A stretch of DNA of 64,000 nucleotides from an uncultured Bacteroidales bacterium (GTDB taxonomy: Bacteria > Bacteroidota > Bacteroidia > Bacteroidales > F082), in the NCBI GenBank assembly GCA_946408345.1, contig CAMJRR010000002.1, positions 124,001 to 188,000 on the forward strand. Reading direction: 5' to 3'. Shown here piece by piece: positions 52,661-60,787 of this stretch; the first letter of the stretch is position 1; each line of letters begins with the position of its first letter. The notes beneath the pieces are model-generated. The model was not told the origin of the DNA. It did not search any database and saw only the letters and a list, made by a program, of their open reading frames with translations. A program made the position numbers and the translations under genes.

Positions 52661-53914
52661 ATGAAGACTATCATTCTGAATCAGCGAAAAGAGCGTGATG
52701 AACTGCTTTCGCGTCCTTATTTGGAACGTCGGAGCAACCAAGATACTGAAATGTTGTTGAGCAGTCGTCTTATCAAATTGATAACGGGACCTAGGCGTGT
52801 GGGCAAATCTACGCAGGCTCTGCTGATGTTGCGAAACAGGAATTTTGCGTATTTGAACTTTGATAGTCAGCAGCTGTTGGATGCTTGGGATGCTGACCTG
52901 GTCATGCGGATGCTGGATGATGTATACCCTGGTTACGAGTATCTTTTGCTTGATGAAGTCCAGAATCTTGACGCGTGGGATTTGTGGGTCAGCGAGCTTT
53001 ACAGGTTGGGAAAAAATCTTGTCATTACGGGAAGCAATGCCAAAATGCTGTCAAGTGAGATGGCTACGGCACTGACAGGGAAGTACCTAAAAGTTGAGAT
53101 GTTGCCTTTTAGTCTTGAGGAGTTTTTCGATTGGAATAAACTGGATCTCAAAAAGTTGAATCCTGAGCAACAAGCAGACGCCTCTGCGTTGATGGACGAT
53201 TATCTTAGAAATGGCGGTTATCCGGAGGTGGTGGCATCGCGTCAACTGACACGTACCTACCTTGATACCTTGTTTGATTCCATCGTGTGGAAGGATGTGG
53301 CAAAACGCCACAGTGTTAGAAACGTCACAGACTTAAACGACCTGGCTCTATATTTGGTCTCCAATTTCTGCAATCCCGTAAGTGCCAATGAACTGACTGA
53401 GGAATTAGGCTTCTCCAGCGTCAACACAACCAAGAAGTTCATGGACTATTTGCACGAGCCTTACCTATTCTATTATCTGCCGCGATACAACAACAAGCTG
53501 AAATTGATGAAAAAAGCGCCTCGGAAAGTCTATGTGGTTGACAACGGTTTTGTTGCCGCCAAAGCGTTCTCGTTGAGTGACAACCTTGGACGTTTGCTCG
53601 AAAATCAGGTTTTCGTCGAGTTGCTGAGGCAAGGGTATGACACCGATAAGACCATGTTTTATTATCGTTCGCGCAACGACAAGGAAGTGGATTTTGTCTT
53701 GCGCAAAGGCACGCACACAGATCGATTAGTGCAGGTCTGCTATGATATGAGCAACGCCAAGACTGAGAAGCGGGAAGTGGACAGCCTCATAGAATGTGCA
53801 GCGGAACTGAATTGCAGCCATCTTTTTGTCGTGACGAACAATGAGGGGCGTATTATAGAGAAAGATGGATTTAGGATAGAAGTTGTGCCGGTATCAAAGT
53901 GGACGTCTCTCTAG
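52661..53914 (+). CDS. ATP-binding protein, AAA+ with DUF4143-like C-terminus
   Basis: This soluble 417-residue ATPase belongs to the large bacterial group with an AAA+ domain and a DUF4143-type C-terminal domain. The Walker A GPRRVGKST is at residues 43-51, and the Walker B YLLLDEVQNLD follows. The C-terminal part has the restriction-endonuclease-like segment NDKEVDFVLRKG. Biological roles in this family are mostly unknown; some have been suggested to act in mobile-element or toxin contexts. It is monocistronic, with its own -33/-7 promoter. A 65-base tandem repeat follows the stop directly. Confidence 0.88.
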   Translation: MKTIILNQRKERDELLSRPYLERRSNQDTEMLLSSRLIKLITGPRRVGKSTQALLMLRNRNFAYLNFDSQQLLDAWDADLVMRMLDDVYPGYEYLLLDEVQNLDAWDLWVSELYRLGKNLVITGSNAKMLSSEMATALTGKYLKVEMLPFSLEEFFDWNKLDLKKLNPEQQADASALMDDYLRNGGYPEVVASRQLTRTYLDTLFDSIVWKDVAKRHSVRNVTDLNDLALYLVSNFCNPVSANELTEELGFSSVNTTKKFMDYLHEPYLFYYLPRYNNKLKLMKKAPRKVYVVDNGFVAAKAFSLSDNLGRLLENQVFVELLRQGYDTDKTMFYYRSRNDKEVDFVLRKGTHTDRLVQVCYDMSNAKTEKREVDSLIECAAELNCSHLFVVTNNEGRIIEKDGFRIEVVPVSKWTSL

Positions 53915-53918
53915 AAAT

Positions 53919-54068
53919 AGGGATTTTTTCCGAAATTTTTTGCCTAAAAAAGGGACTTTTTCCATGATTTTAAGTGTCAAAAAGGGACTTTTTCCGAAAA
54001 TATCTGCCTAAAAAAGGGAATTATTCCATGGTTTTAAGGGGTCAAAAAGGGACTTTTTCCGTTTTTCA
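53919..54068. repeat. 65-bp tandem repeat, about 2.3 copies
   Basis: Copies start at 53919, 53983 and 54048 (periods of 64 and 65 bases). Each opens AGGGA(C/T)TTTTTCCG and contains GCCTAAAAAAGGGA. AAAAAGGGACTTTTT forms a small hairpin. The array starts just after the ATPase stop. Its last copy lies inside the 3' end of the membrane protein gene on the other strand, so it encodes that protein's C-terminus (KNGKSPFLTP). Confidence 0.85.
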
Positions 54069-55269
54069 TCGCGGAACTTCCGCCACAAAACATAAACAGC
54101 AGACAAACCACTGTAATGGCTTGCAGCCGATAAGTAAACCACCAATGCAGATAGCTGTGGTTGGCCAAAAGGAGGTACCAAACGTAAGGCATCAGACCGA
54201 TAATAAAAAACAAAACAACTTTTTTATAGCTGATTTTCAATTGTTTGATGATGACGAAAAGAAGCAAAATCACAGCCGCAATGCCAATCATCCAAATGTT
54301 GAGCATGCCAAAGTTTGTCGTCACGGCATCCCAACGACTGAATTCTTCAGCTTCCATCCGGTAAAGGCTTACCTCATAGGCATCGGAGAAGATGTTTTGT
54401 CCCAAAATAAGGCTTGCCAAAGCCCATTTTGTGCCAAAAGTGAGGGCAAAACCAAGTCCCCAAAGCAAGATTAGTTTGCTGATTTCAAGTAGGTTGTCTT
54501 TGAGTTTAAACTCATCGTTGTGCTTCAGTGAGAGCAAAATGGCCAAAGGGATGCCCAAGGTCAATAAAGGGGTGGTGAGCAAGTCGAAATAACAGGTCAG
54601 AGAGCCGATGACGAAAAACAATAGTCCGAAATTGGCTGATTCCTTGTGCTTTACAACAAATAGACTTCCAATGACGGTAAGTGCCAAAACGGGGAAAAAC
54701 TGCATGGAGAATTGCATCACGAAACCGTAAGTCAACAAGAAACCCAACGCCAAGGCTATTGTTTTTATTAGGCCAGCCTTGGGGTAATAGGCGCAATGCA
54801 ATAACACAATCAATATGGAGCTGACGATGAACAGGATATGCCGTAGAGTCAGGAAATCCATTACTAAAAATAATGGTCTGAAAAGAAAAGTGCTGCCGTG
54901 CCAATAACGCGCATAGTGTTGCTCTTCAAGGTTTTCTCCATTCACTTTTCGGAGCAGGAGACCAGGCTGGTCCCAGTCGCGACCTTTTTCGCTGCTGCGT
55001 ATCATCTTCATGGCAGATTTTATGGGATGCTTGCGGTCGATGTTGTACATCTGGTTCATAATGAGCGCATCGGTGAAGTTGTCCATCTGACATTGCTCCA
55101 TACGGATGATGGCTTTGGGATACAGACCTTCTTCAACCATTTTTGGGGCTGATTCGTCAATGTGCATCTTGATGCTTCTGTCGGGCAGCAAGCATGACAG
55201 GACGGCAAAAGTGAAATAGGCCGCGATGAGGATGGCGAAAGTCTTGCAAAAGAGGATGAACTTATTCAT
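54034..55269 (-). CDS. Polytopic membrane protein, possible GT-C type
   Basis: From the ATG at 55269 this gives 411 residues. It has about eight to ten hydrophobic helices. The first periplasmic loop is long and acidic (MHIDESAPKMVEEGLYP), and the segments DNFTDALIMN and RYWHGSTFLFRP follow, which is reminiscent of GT-C sugar transferases. Its start overlaps the GT2 gene stop by eight bases, so the two are translationally coupled. The last residues come from the tandem repeat. A role as the third part of a GtrA/GtrB/GT-C module is inferred from position. Confidence 0.75.
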   Translation of the reverse strand: MNKFILFCKTFAILIAAYFTFAVLSCLLPDRSIKMHIDESAPKMVEEGLYPKAIIRMEQCQMDNFTDALIMNQMYNIDRKHPIKSAMKMIRSSEKGRDWDQPGLLLRKVNGENLEEQHYARYWHGSTFLFRPLFLVMDFLTLRHILFIVSSILIVLLHCAYYPKAGLIKTIALALGFLLTYGFVMQFSMQFFPVLALTVIGSLFVVKHKESANFGLLFFVIGSLTCYFDLLTTPLLTLGIPLAILLSLKHNDEFKLKDNLLEISKLILLWGLGFALTFGTKWALASLILGQNIFSDAYEVSLYRMEAEEFSRWDAVTTNFGMLNIWMIGIAAVILLLFVIIKQLKISYKKVVLFFIIGLMPYVWYLLLANHSYLHWWFTYRLQAITVVCLLFMFCGGSSAMKNGKSPFLTP

Positions 55270-56197
55270 TTTCAAAGGCAATCAGTTGAAGTTCAAAGGC
55301 TTTTCGGTTATGGCTGATGATGACATCCAAGCATAGGCCCGTGAAAAATGACAGTAGCCCGGCCAGAGCCAAAAATCCCGAAGTAATCAGAGTGGGGAAA
55401 CGGGGTACAAGGCCGATTTTCAAATATTCGGTCAGCACTGGAATGAACAGGCCGATGGCCACCGCTAAAAGCACTGCTGCCAAGGTGCCGAAAAACAGCA
55501 TCGGACGATGGTTTTTGAACAGGGAAAAGATGATTTTCAGTATTTTGAAGCCGTCTTTCACTGTGTTGAGTTTGGAAGTTCCTTCTTTCCGGTCGCTGTA
55601 TTCAATGGGCTGTTCCACGATGTTGAAACGCTTGTCCAAGGCATGGATGGTCATCTCGGTCTCGATTTCAAAGCCTTCTGACATAACGGGAAACAGTTTG
55701 ACGAATTTGCGGCTGAAAGCTCGGTAACCAGTCATGATGTCGTGGATGTCCACATTCCAAAGGCGGTTGATGAGGCTACGCACAAGTTTGTTTCCAGCGT
55801 TGTGAAGCGGACGTTTGTTCTCTGTAAAATAGGTGGTCGAAAGGCGGTCGCCGATAACCATGTCGGCATCCGATTCCAGCACGGGCTTGACCATTTCTGC
55901 TGCGGCTTGGGCAGGATAAGTGCCATCACCATCCGCCATAAGGTAGCAATCGGCATCAATTTCGCGGAACATGCGTCTTACCACATTACCCTTGCCCTGT
56001 CGCGACTCTTGCCTGACCACAGCACCAGCTTCGATAGCTCTTTGGGAAGTGCCGTCGGTCGAGTTGTTGTCGTAGACGTAGATGACAGCTTCAGGAAGCA
56101 CGGCTTTGAAGTCGGACACCACCTTGCCGATGGTTTGCGCCTCGTTGTAGCAGGGAATCAGGACGGCGATGCGTTTTGGTCTTGTTGGGTCGTTCAT
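55262..56197 (-). CDS. Family 2 glycosyltransferase, GtrB/DPM1-like
   Basis: This enzyme moves a sugar from a nucleotide sugar to undecaprenyl or dolichyl phosphate. The GT2 motifs are VLIPCYNEAQTIG at the N-terminus and MADGDGTYPAQ (the DxD metal site). Two C-terminal membrane helices (about 235-300) match GtrB. The ATG at 56197 gives 311 residues; an upstream in-frame start lacks conservation. It is divergent from gtrA and coupled to the membrane protein gene downstream. The sugar is unknown. Confidence 0.88.
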   Translation of the reverse strand: MNDPTRPKRIAVLIPCYNEAQTIGKVVSDFKAVLPEAVIYVYDNNSTDGTSQRAIEAGAVVRQESRQGKGNVVRRMFREIDADCYLMADGDGTYPAQAAAEMVKPVLESDADMVIGDRLSTTYFTENKRPLHNAGNKLVRSLINRLWNVDIHDIMTGYRAFSRKFVKLFPVMSEGFEIETEMTIHALDKRFNIVEQPIEYSDRKEGTSKLNTVKDGFKILKIIFSLFKNHRPMLFFGTLAAVLLAVAIGLFIPVLTEYLKIGLVPRFPTLITSGFLALAGLLSFFTGLCLDVIISHNRKAFELQLIAFENE

Positions 56198-56224
56198 TTC
56201 TCGGCGAATTGCTGGTTTACGAGG

Positions 56225-56232
56225 GCAAAAAT
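56225..56232 (-). promoter_or_regulatory. Bacteroidota -7 box (TATTTTTG) for the GT2 gene
   Basis: Minus-strand TAnnTTTG match 27 bases before the ATG at 56197, back-to-back with the gtrA-side box. Confidence 0.6.
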
Positions 56233-56254
56233 ACGGCATTTGTCAAAATAAACT

Positions 56255-56262
56255 TTATTTTT
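56255..56262 (+). promoter_or_regulatory. Bacteroidota -7 box (TATTTTTG) for the GtrA family gene
   Basis: TAnnTTTG match 22 bases before the ATG at 56285. Confidence 0.6.
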
Positions 56263-56284
56263 GCCAAAATTTTGAATAAAGGCA

Positions 56285-56668
56285 ATGGATGGCAATCTGA
56301 TAGGGAAAGTACTTCGGTTTTCAGTGACGGGCTTATTGGGTGCTGCCATCGATTTCGGGGTTACTTATCTTTTCAAGGAAATCTTGAAAGTCAATAAGTT
56401 CGTGAGCAATGCCATCGGTTTTACGCTTGCGGCAACCTTATGTTTTTTTCTGAACAAATACTGGACCTATGAAAGCCAAAACCCACTGGCATGGGCTGAG
56501 TATTTCACGTTCATTGCGGTTTCTTTGGTCGGGTTGGGCATCAATTCCTTGGTTCTGTTCCTGCTGAATGAGAAGCTCAAATGGAACTTTTATCTGAGCA
56601 AATGCTTCGCCATTGGTGTGGCGGCGGTATGGAATTTTTTGGCCAATCTGTTGATTACATTTGCATAG
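56285..56668 (+). CDS. GtrA family membrane protein
   Basis: This small protein of 127 residues has four membrane helices (about 8-30, 38-60, 70-90, 98-120). The family motifs are RFSVTGLLGAAIDFGVTYLF near the start and FFLNKYWTYES. GtrA proteins are thought to flip lipid-linked sugars across the inner membrane, working with a GtrB-type GT2 such as the divergent gene here. The 88-base gap between them holds two back-to-back -7 boxes, so the pair may be expressed together. Confidence 0.9.
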   Translation: MDGNLIGKVLRFSVTGLLGAAIDFGVTYLFKEILKVNKFVSNAIGFTLAATLCFFLNKYWTYESQNPLAWAEYFTFIAVSLVGLGINSLVLFLLNEKLKWNFYLSKCFAIGVAAVWNFLANLLITFA

Positions 56669-56709
56669 GAAGCAACGCTCTAACGATGTGGAAGTTGTAG
56701 GGACCTCGC

Positions 56710-58080
56710 CTATTTTCCATACAGTCGTCTAACCCTCTCCTCCAAATATCGCTCAGGCGATGGCGCTGGTGCCTCACCGATTTTGCAGCCCTTTGTGATG
56801 AGGATATACTCGGGGAAAGTACGTACATTGTAGGCTTCCAAAAGGAGGATGTTGTCGCCGAGGTCAAGGAGGGGCCAGTCTTGGTGCTTCTCTTCAAACT
56901 GCTGCTTGTAGAGCGCCATCTTGTCATGGGTAGCTATGGTAAGGATTTGTACCGTGTCTTGCCATTGGTGGTGGAGGGCTCTTAGTTCAGAGAATTGATG
57001 TTCGCTGACGGGTGATTGCCCATCAACAAATTGTAGCAATACCAAGCGATCTTTATAATTCGAAAGGCTTGCTTCGTTGCCGTTGTGGTCTTTCAATGTG
57101 AAATCAGTGGCTGCCGAACCAGGGGCAAGGCGATTGTATTTCACGAAAAAATCGCCAATGATTACCTTGTGTTCAGGATATTTCGACTGAGACTTAATAT
57201 AATTAAGGTGGTCTTTGGCAAGACGGATGGTGCTACGTTCACTATAGCAAAGTTTTTGCAAATTGAAGATGGTGATGAGCTCGGCCAGTTGTGGGTTGTT
57301 TGCCATGAGGGGGTCTGAGGCTAAGTATTTCTTAAAGGCGGCCGGTCCTTCCACGAAGGCGTCATTGAGCAAATGGTTGTCATACGAAGTACTGTTGAAA
57401 TAGCCGTCAAACAGTTCCTTGAATAGGTCGACATAAGCGCTTTGGGTGTAAAGCACAGGTTGTCCATCGTAATACTCCTTGATGATTTTCTTGCCTCCGT
57501 CAGTGCTGATACCCAGTTTGATGGAAGCAATTTTGTAACGGTTGTGGTTTTTCACATAGTCCGACTTGATGTCTGGCACGTCGTTGCTAATAGCGTTTTG
57601 GATGGAATCAATATAACGTACCTGCCTACCACGATAGATTTGGTTGAAATGATCAATCATATAGCCGTTGATGATTTCCTCTGAATAGATGACTTGACGG
57701 TAGATGCCCTTGTCGGTGGCTCGTTTCACCAGGATGGTGGGTAACTCCTTTTCAAAATAGGAGACGTTGTCGTTCTTTTCAGGCACGATAATCTCGATAT
57801 CATAGGAAGCATTGGGCGTAAGGATAATGTCGACGTATTCCAATCCGACATAGATGCGTGCAGGAAGGATTTGTTTCACGTTGCCTTCAAGGATGAAATT
57901 GCCTTGAGCGTCAGTCTGGCTTTGGTCAAGAAGAATACCAGTTTCATTGACGAGGTCTTCATAGGAGAAAAGCCGCATCAAAGTGTTGACTTTGTTACTC
58001 CGTCCAGTAATCGTCACATTTTGAGCGTTTACCGTGAGGAAAAGCAGTGAAAAAAAGAGTGTGATAATCCTTCGTTTCAT
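56710..58080 (-). CDS. Exported thioredoxin-fold protein lacking the CxxC motif
   Basis: This 456-residue protein has a signal peptide (MKRRIITLFFSLLFLTVNAQ) and an N-terminal domain resembling DUF4369 (about 20-120). A helical middle follows, then a C-terminal TlpA/thioredoxin-like domain (about 325-456) opening with APGSAATDFTLKDHNG. Where TlpA proteins have W-C-x-x-C after the first strand, this one reads FVDGQSPVSEHQ, so both redox cysteines are missing. It could be a structural or binding variant. It follows coaD after 26 bases on the same strand and may be co-transcribed with it. Confidence 0.85.
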   Translation of the reverse strand: MKRRIITLFFSLLFLTVNAQNVTITGRSNKVNTLMRLFSYEDLVNETGILLDQSQTDAQGNFILEGNVKQILPARIYVGLEYVDIILTPNASYDIEIIVPEKNDNVSYFEKELPTILVKRATDKGIYRQVIYSEEIINGYMIDHFNQIYRGRQVRYIDSIQNAISNDVPDIKSDYVKNHNRYKIASIKLGISTDGGKKIIKEYYDGQPVLYTQSAYVDLFKELFDGYFNSTSYDNHLLNDAFVEGPAAFKKYLASDPLMANNPQLAELITIFNLQKLCYSERSTIRLAKDHLNYIKSQSKYPEHKVIIGDFFVKYNRLAPGSAATDFTLKDHNGNEASLSNYKDRLVLLQFVDGQSPVSEHQFSELRALHHQWQDTVQILTIATHDKMALYKQQFEEKHQDWPLLDLGDNILLLEAYNVRTFPEYILITKGCKIGEAPAPSPERYLEERVRRLYGK

Positions 58081-58106
58081 GCACTGAAAACGAGAAAAGG
58101 ATGGAA

Positions 58107-58577
58107 TTATTGCTTTTCGGGTAAGTTTACCTCAGTGGGTAAGAACTTGGAGGTATCGCCACCGTTTTTATAAATGTCGCGGACAACGCTCGATGAAACG
58201 CCCACCAACTCGCTTTCGGTGAGCAAGAAGATAGTCTCCAGCTCGGGGTGAAGGCGTTTGTTGGCGTGACCGATCATGTTCTCGTACTCGAAGTCGCTGC
58301 CGCAACGCAGACCGCGAATAATGGTGTTGGCGCCCACTTTCTTGCAGAAGTCGGCAGTGAGGCCTTCGTAACTTTCCACCTTGATTTGCGGGTAGTCTTT
58401 GAAGACGGCCTGGCACCAGGCAATACGGTCTTTTAATTCAAAGGTGGAACGCTTTTCCATATTGATGCCGACTGCCACATAGATTTCGTCGAACATGGGA
58501 AGAGCTCTCAAAACGATGGAACGGTGACCCAAGGTAATGGGGTCGAAGGAACCGGGGAATACGGCTATTCTTTTCAT
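58107..58577 (-). CDS. coaD: Phosphopantetheine adenylyltransferase
   Basis: CoaD catalyses the fourth step of coenzyme A synthesis, adding AMP to phosphopantetheine. The nucleotidyltransferase motif FPGSFDPITLGHRSI (with the Hxx[GH] signature) is at the N-terminus, and VSSSVVRDI near the C-terminus matches the ISSTxVR motif. The ATG at 58577 gives 156 residues, the family length; the longer upstream frame runs into a phrase-repeat region. It lies between a NUDIX gene and the CxxC-less thioredoxin-like gene. Confidence 0.96.
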   Translation of the reverse strand: MKRIAVFPGSFDPITLGHRSIVLRALPMFDEIYVAVGINMEKRSTFELKDRIAWCQAVFKDYPQIKVESYEGLTADFCKKVGANTIIRGLRCGSDFEYENMIGHANKRLHPELETIFLLTESELVGVSSSVVRDIYKNGGDTSKFLPTEVNLPEKQ

Positions 58578-58591
58578 TGGTTTTTCTTTTT

Positions 58592-58657
58592 GACTTCGAG
58601 TCTTCGGGACTGCAGGACGCAGAGCCATTCCGCCTCGTAGTCCCGTAGTCTCGCGTC
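58592..58657. repeat. Imperfect inverted phrase repeat upstream of coaD
   Basis: GACTTCGAGTCTTCGGGACTGC (58592-58613) faces CGTAGTCCCGTAGTCTCGCGTC (58636-58657). The two arms share GACT(T/A)CGGGACT and would form an imperfect hairpin in the coaD-NUDIX gap. Confidence 0.6.
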
Positions 58658-58678
58658 TTTTTTCAGCCTGCAAAAGTA

Positions 58679-59305
58679 TTACTTTGTAACGACTTGGCGC
58701 AAATCTTTTCCAAGAATTTCACTTGTTGAGCGAAACGTCCCTTTTAAAAATGTTTCAATCTCTTCATTTCCAATTAGTTTGATTTCGGTGATACCTTCCT
58801 CGGTCTGCGGCTTGGGGTGGATGTTCTCAGACGTGCTCATCAGGTACCAATAGGTTGGTTTTAGTGTCCATACCTCATGCTCCAAATAGCAATGCCAAGT
58901 AGTCGGCAAGGCTTTGACAATCTTTAAGTTGCCTATGCCTGTCTCTTCTTCTACCTCGCGAAGGGCGGCAACTTCGGGTGTTTCAGCTTTTTCTATATGG
59001 CCCTTGGGCAGGTCTGGGATGCCTTTGCGCACAATACTGACGAATTTGCCGTCTTTCACAACGACGCCACCTGCCGCCGGAGCCATCTTAAAGGTCTCTT
59101 TTAAGGCAATGACCACGGCATTTTCGCCCACTTCATGGATAAAAGTGTCGCCTGGGTCGCGGTCATCAAGCCATTCGGGTAAAAAATCGCATAAAAGTTC
59201 GGCATCGTATTTGTCGGATTCTTGGGGAATTGCATCAAATTTCAATAGATTACCCTCAATTTTTGGGAAAATCAATGCTTTGTTTTCTTGAAAAATCTTG
59301 TACAT
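58679..59305 (-). CDS. NUDIX domain hydrolase
   Basis: This is a probable nucleoside-diphosphate-linked substrate hydrolase of 208 residues. The NUDIX box fits the consensus exactly: G102, then five residues to Glu108, then REVEEETGI ending at residue 124. The N-terminal 70 residues are not typical of small MutT proteins and may give specificity. It starts just upstream of the divergent pyrE gene and is followed by coaD. The substrate cannot be told from sequence. Confidence 0.9.
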   Translation of the reverse strand: MYKIFQENKALIFPKIEGNLLKFDAIPQESDKYDAELLCDFLPEWLDDRDPGDTFIHEVGENAVVIALKETFKMAPAAGGVVVKDGKFVSIVRKGIPDLPKGHIEKAETPEVAALREVEEETGIGNLKIVKALPTTWHCYLEHEVWTLKPTYWYLMSTSENIHPKPQTEEGITEIKLIGNEEIETFLKGTFRSTSEILGKDLRQVVTK

Positions 59306-59336
59306 TTGCAGTCCAGTTTAAGTTGTTTTCAAGCCA

Positions 59337-59344
59337 CAAAGATA
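59337..59344 (-). promoter_or_regulatory. Bacteroidota -7 box (TATCTTTG) for the NUDIX gene
   Basis: Minus-strand TAnnTTTG match 31 bases before the NUDIX ATG. Confidence 0.6.
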
Positions 59345-59375
59345 AACAAATTCATTTCGACAAAACTCACATATT

Positions 59376-60023
59376 ATGAAATACGAAGATTCAGCATTGA
59401 CTTTGGCTCAGCATTTGCTGCAGATTAGGGCCGTGAAACTCAGCCCGAAAGCCCCGTTTACATGGGCATCTGGACTGAAAAGTCCTATTTATTGCGACAA
59501 CCGTGTTACGCTTTCCTATCCTGCAGTGCGTACTTACATCCGCCAACAGTTTGTGGAGAAAATCATGCAAAACTACGGCAAGCCCGATGTGATTGCTGGC
59601 GTGGCCACAGGTGGCATCGCACAAGGTGCATTGGTAGCACAGGAGTTGGGTCTTCCTTTCGTGTATGTGCGTTCTGAGAAGAAGTCGCACGGCATGCAGA
59701 ACCAGATTGAGGGCGTTATCAACGCGGGTCAGTCAGTGGTGGTCGTCGAGGATTTGGTCTCAACGGGTAAGTCGAGCCTCATGGCGGTCGATGCCTTGCG
59801 TGAGGTTGGAGCAGAGGTGAAAGGCATGGTGGCTATTTTCACCTATCAGATGGAACTCGCCAAGAAAAACTTTGAGGAGAAAAACTGCCAATTGGTCACT
59901 TTGTCGAATTACGAAACTTTGATACACAAAGCAGTCGAGGAAGCCTATATCACTGAAGAAGATGTAGAATCCTTGAAGGAATGGCGCAAGGACCAACAGG
60001 CCTGGAGCGACCGCTGGAACTAA
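59376..60023 (+). CDS. pyrE: Orotate phosphoribosyltransferase
   Basis: PyrE joins orotate to PRPP to give OMP in pyrimidine synthesis. The PRPP-binding signature VVVVEDLVSTGKSS is intact, with the flexible-loop segment VRSEKKSHGMQNQIEG before it. The N-terminal FTWASGLKSPIYCDNR is the orotate site. The 215 residues match the family. It stands alone, divergent from the NUDIX gene and convergent with birA across a 32-base gap. Confidence 0.97.
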   Translation: MKYEDSALTLAQHLLQIRAVKLSPKAPFTWASGLKSPIYCDNRVTLSYPAVRTYIRQQFVEKIMQNYGKPDVIAGVATGGIAQGALVAQELGLPFVYVRSEKKSHGMQNQIEGVINAGQSVVVVEDLVSTGKSSLMAVDALREVGAEVKGMVAIFTYQMELAKKNFEEKNCQLVTLSNYETLIHKAVEEAYITEEDVESLKEWRKDQQAWSDRWN

Positions 60024-60055
60024 TTGGACCCAGTATTAGTCTTGAATGCTGACGG

Positions 60056-60787
60056 TCACAATAAAAACCTGATTTGTTTGATTTCGTAGCAAAACATTTT
60101 CTGCTGCTCATCAAGGAGTTGCAGCCGTCCGAATTTGTCAATTCCCGTCATGAAAAGCCTCACGATTTTTCCCTCGACTTCATAATCTGCCCAAGTGCGA
60201 TAGCGAAATAGTCTTTTCAGATAATCCTGCTCAATAACGGCTGGGGTATCGTTCAGTTGCTTCACCTTTATTAATATATGTTCTACGATTTGTTCCAATA
60301 ATGGTTGCAAATCGTAGGTCTCACTCGTGATTTGTTTTAATGAAATAGGATGTGTTGGCCAGTCTTTGAACTGCATCTGGTTGATGTTCAGTCCAATGCC
60401 GATGATGGAAACGTCCATCATGTTGGCTTTGATGGTGCTGTTGATGAGGATGCCAGCCAGTTTGCGGTTTTCGTAAATAATATCGTTTGGCCATTTGATG
60501 CTGAGCTTTTCATTCGGAAGTATGTCGTCCAATACATCTATGATGCCCAAAGGTACGGCTTTGGAGAGGAGAAACTGCTTTTCTGCAGGCAGAAAATTCA
60601 TATCCACAGCCAAAGAGAAAGTGAGGTTTTTTCCTGCCTCACTTTCCCAGCTGTTGCTTCCCATGCCTTTGCCTGCAGTCTGCTCGTTGGCACTGACTAC
60701 CCAGTTTCGGATGTCAGCTTCCGAGTGTTTTCTTTGCAGATAGGCGTTGGTGGAGTCAATTTCGTCGAAATGATGATATTGAAGCAT
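60056..60787 (-). CDS. birA: Biotin--[acetyl-CoA-carboxylase] ligase
   Basis: BirA attaches biotin to the carboxylase carrier protein. Motifs seen are DSTNAYLQ, the biotinyl-AMP loop QTAGKGMGSNSW (a variant of the usual GRGRxGRxW), and LSIKWPNDI. The ATG at 60787 gives 243 residues without the N-terminal DNA-binding domain, so it is a ligase only and not a biotin repressor. Its start overlaps the stop of the upstream T9SS gene, so the two are probably co-transcribed. Confidence 0.95.
   Translation of the reverse strand: MLQYHHFDEIDSTNAYLQRKHSEADIRNWVVSANEQTAGKGMGSNSWESEAGKNLTFSLAVDMNFLPAEKQFLLSKAVPLGIIDVLDDILPNEKLSIKWPNDIIYENRKLAGILINSTIKANMMDVSIIGIGLNINQMQFKDWPTHPISLKQITSETYDLQPLLEQIVEHILIKVKQLNDTPAVIEQDYLKRLFRYRTWADYEVEGKIVRLFMTGIDKFGRLQLLDEQQKMFCYEIKQIRFLL

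Noticed and set aside
53919..54068. CRISPR array
   Set aside because: The unit is about 65 bases with no distinct repeat/spacer pattern and only about 2.3 copies; no cas genes nearby.
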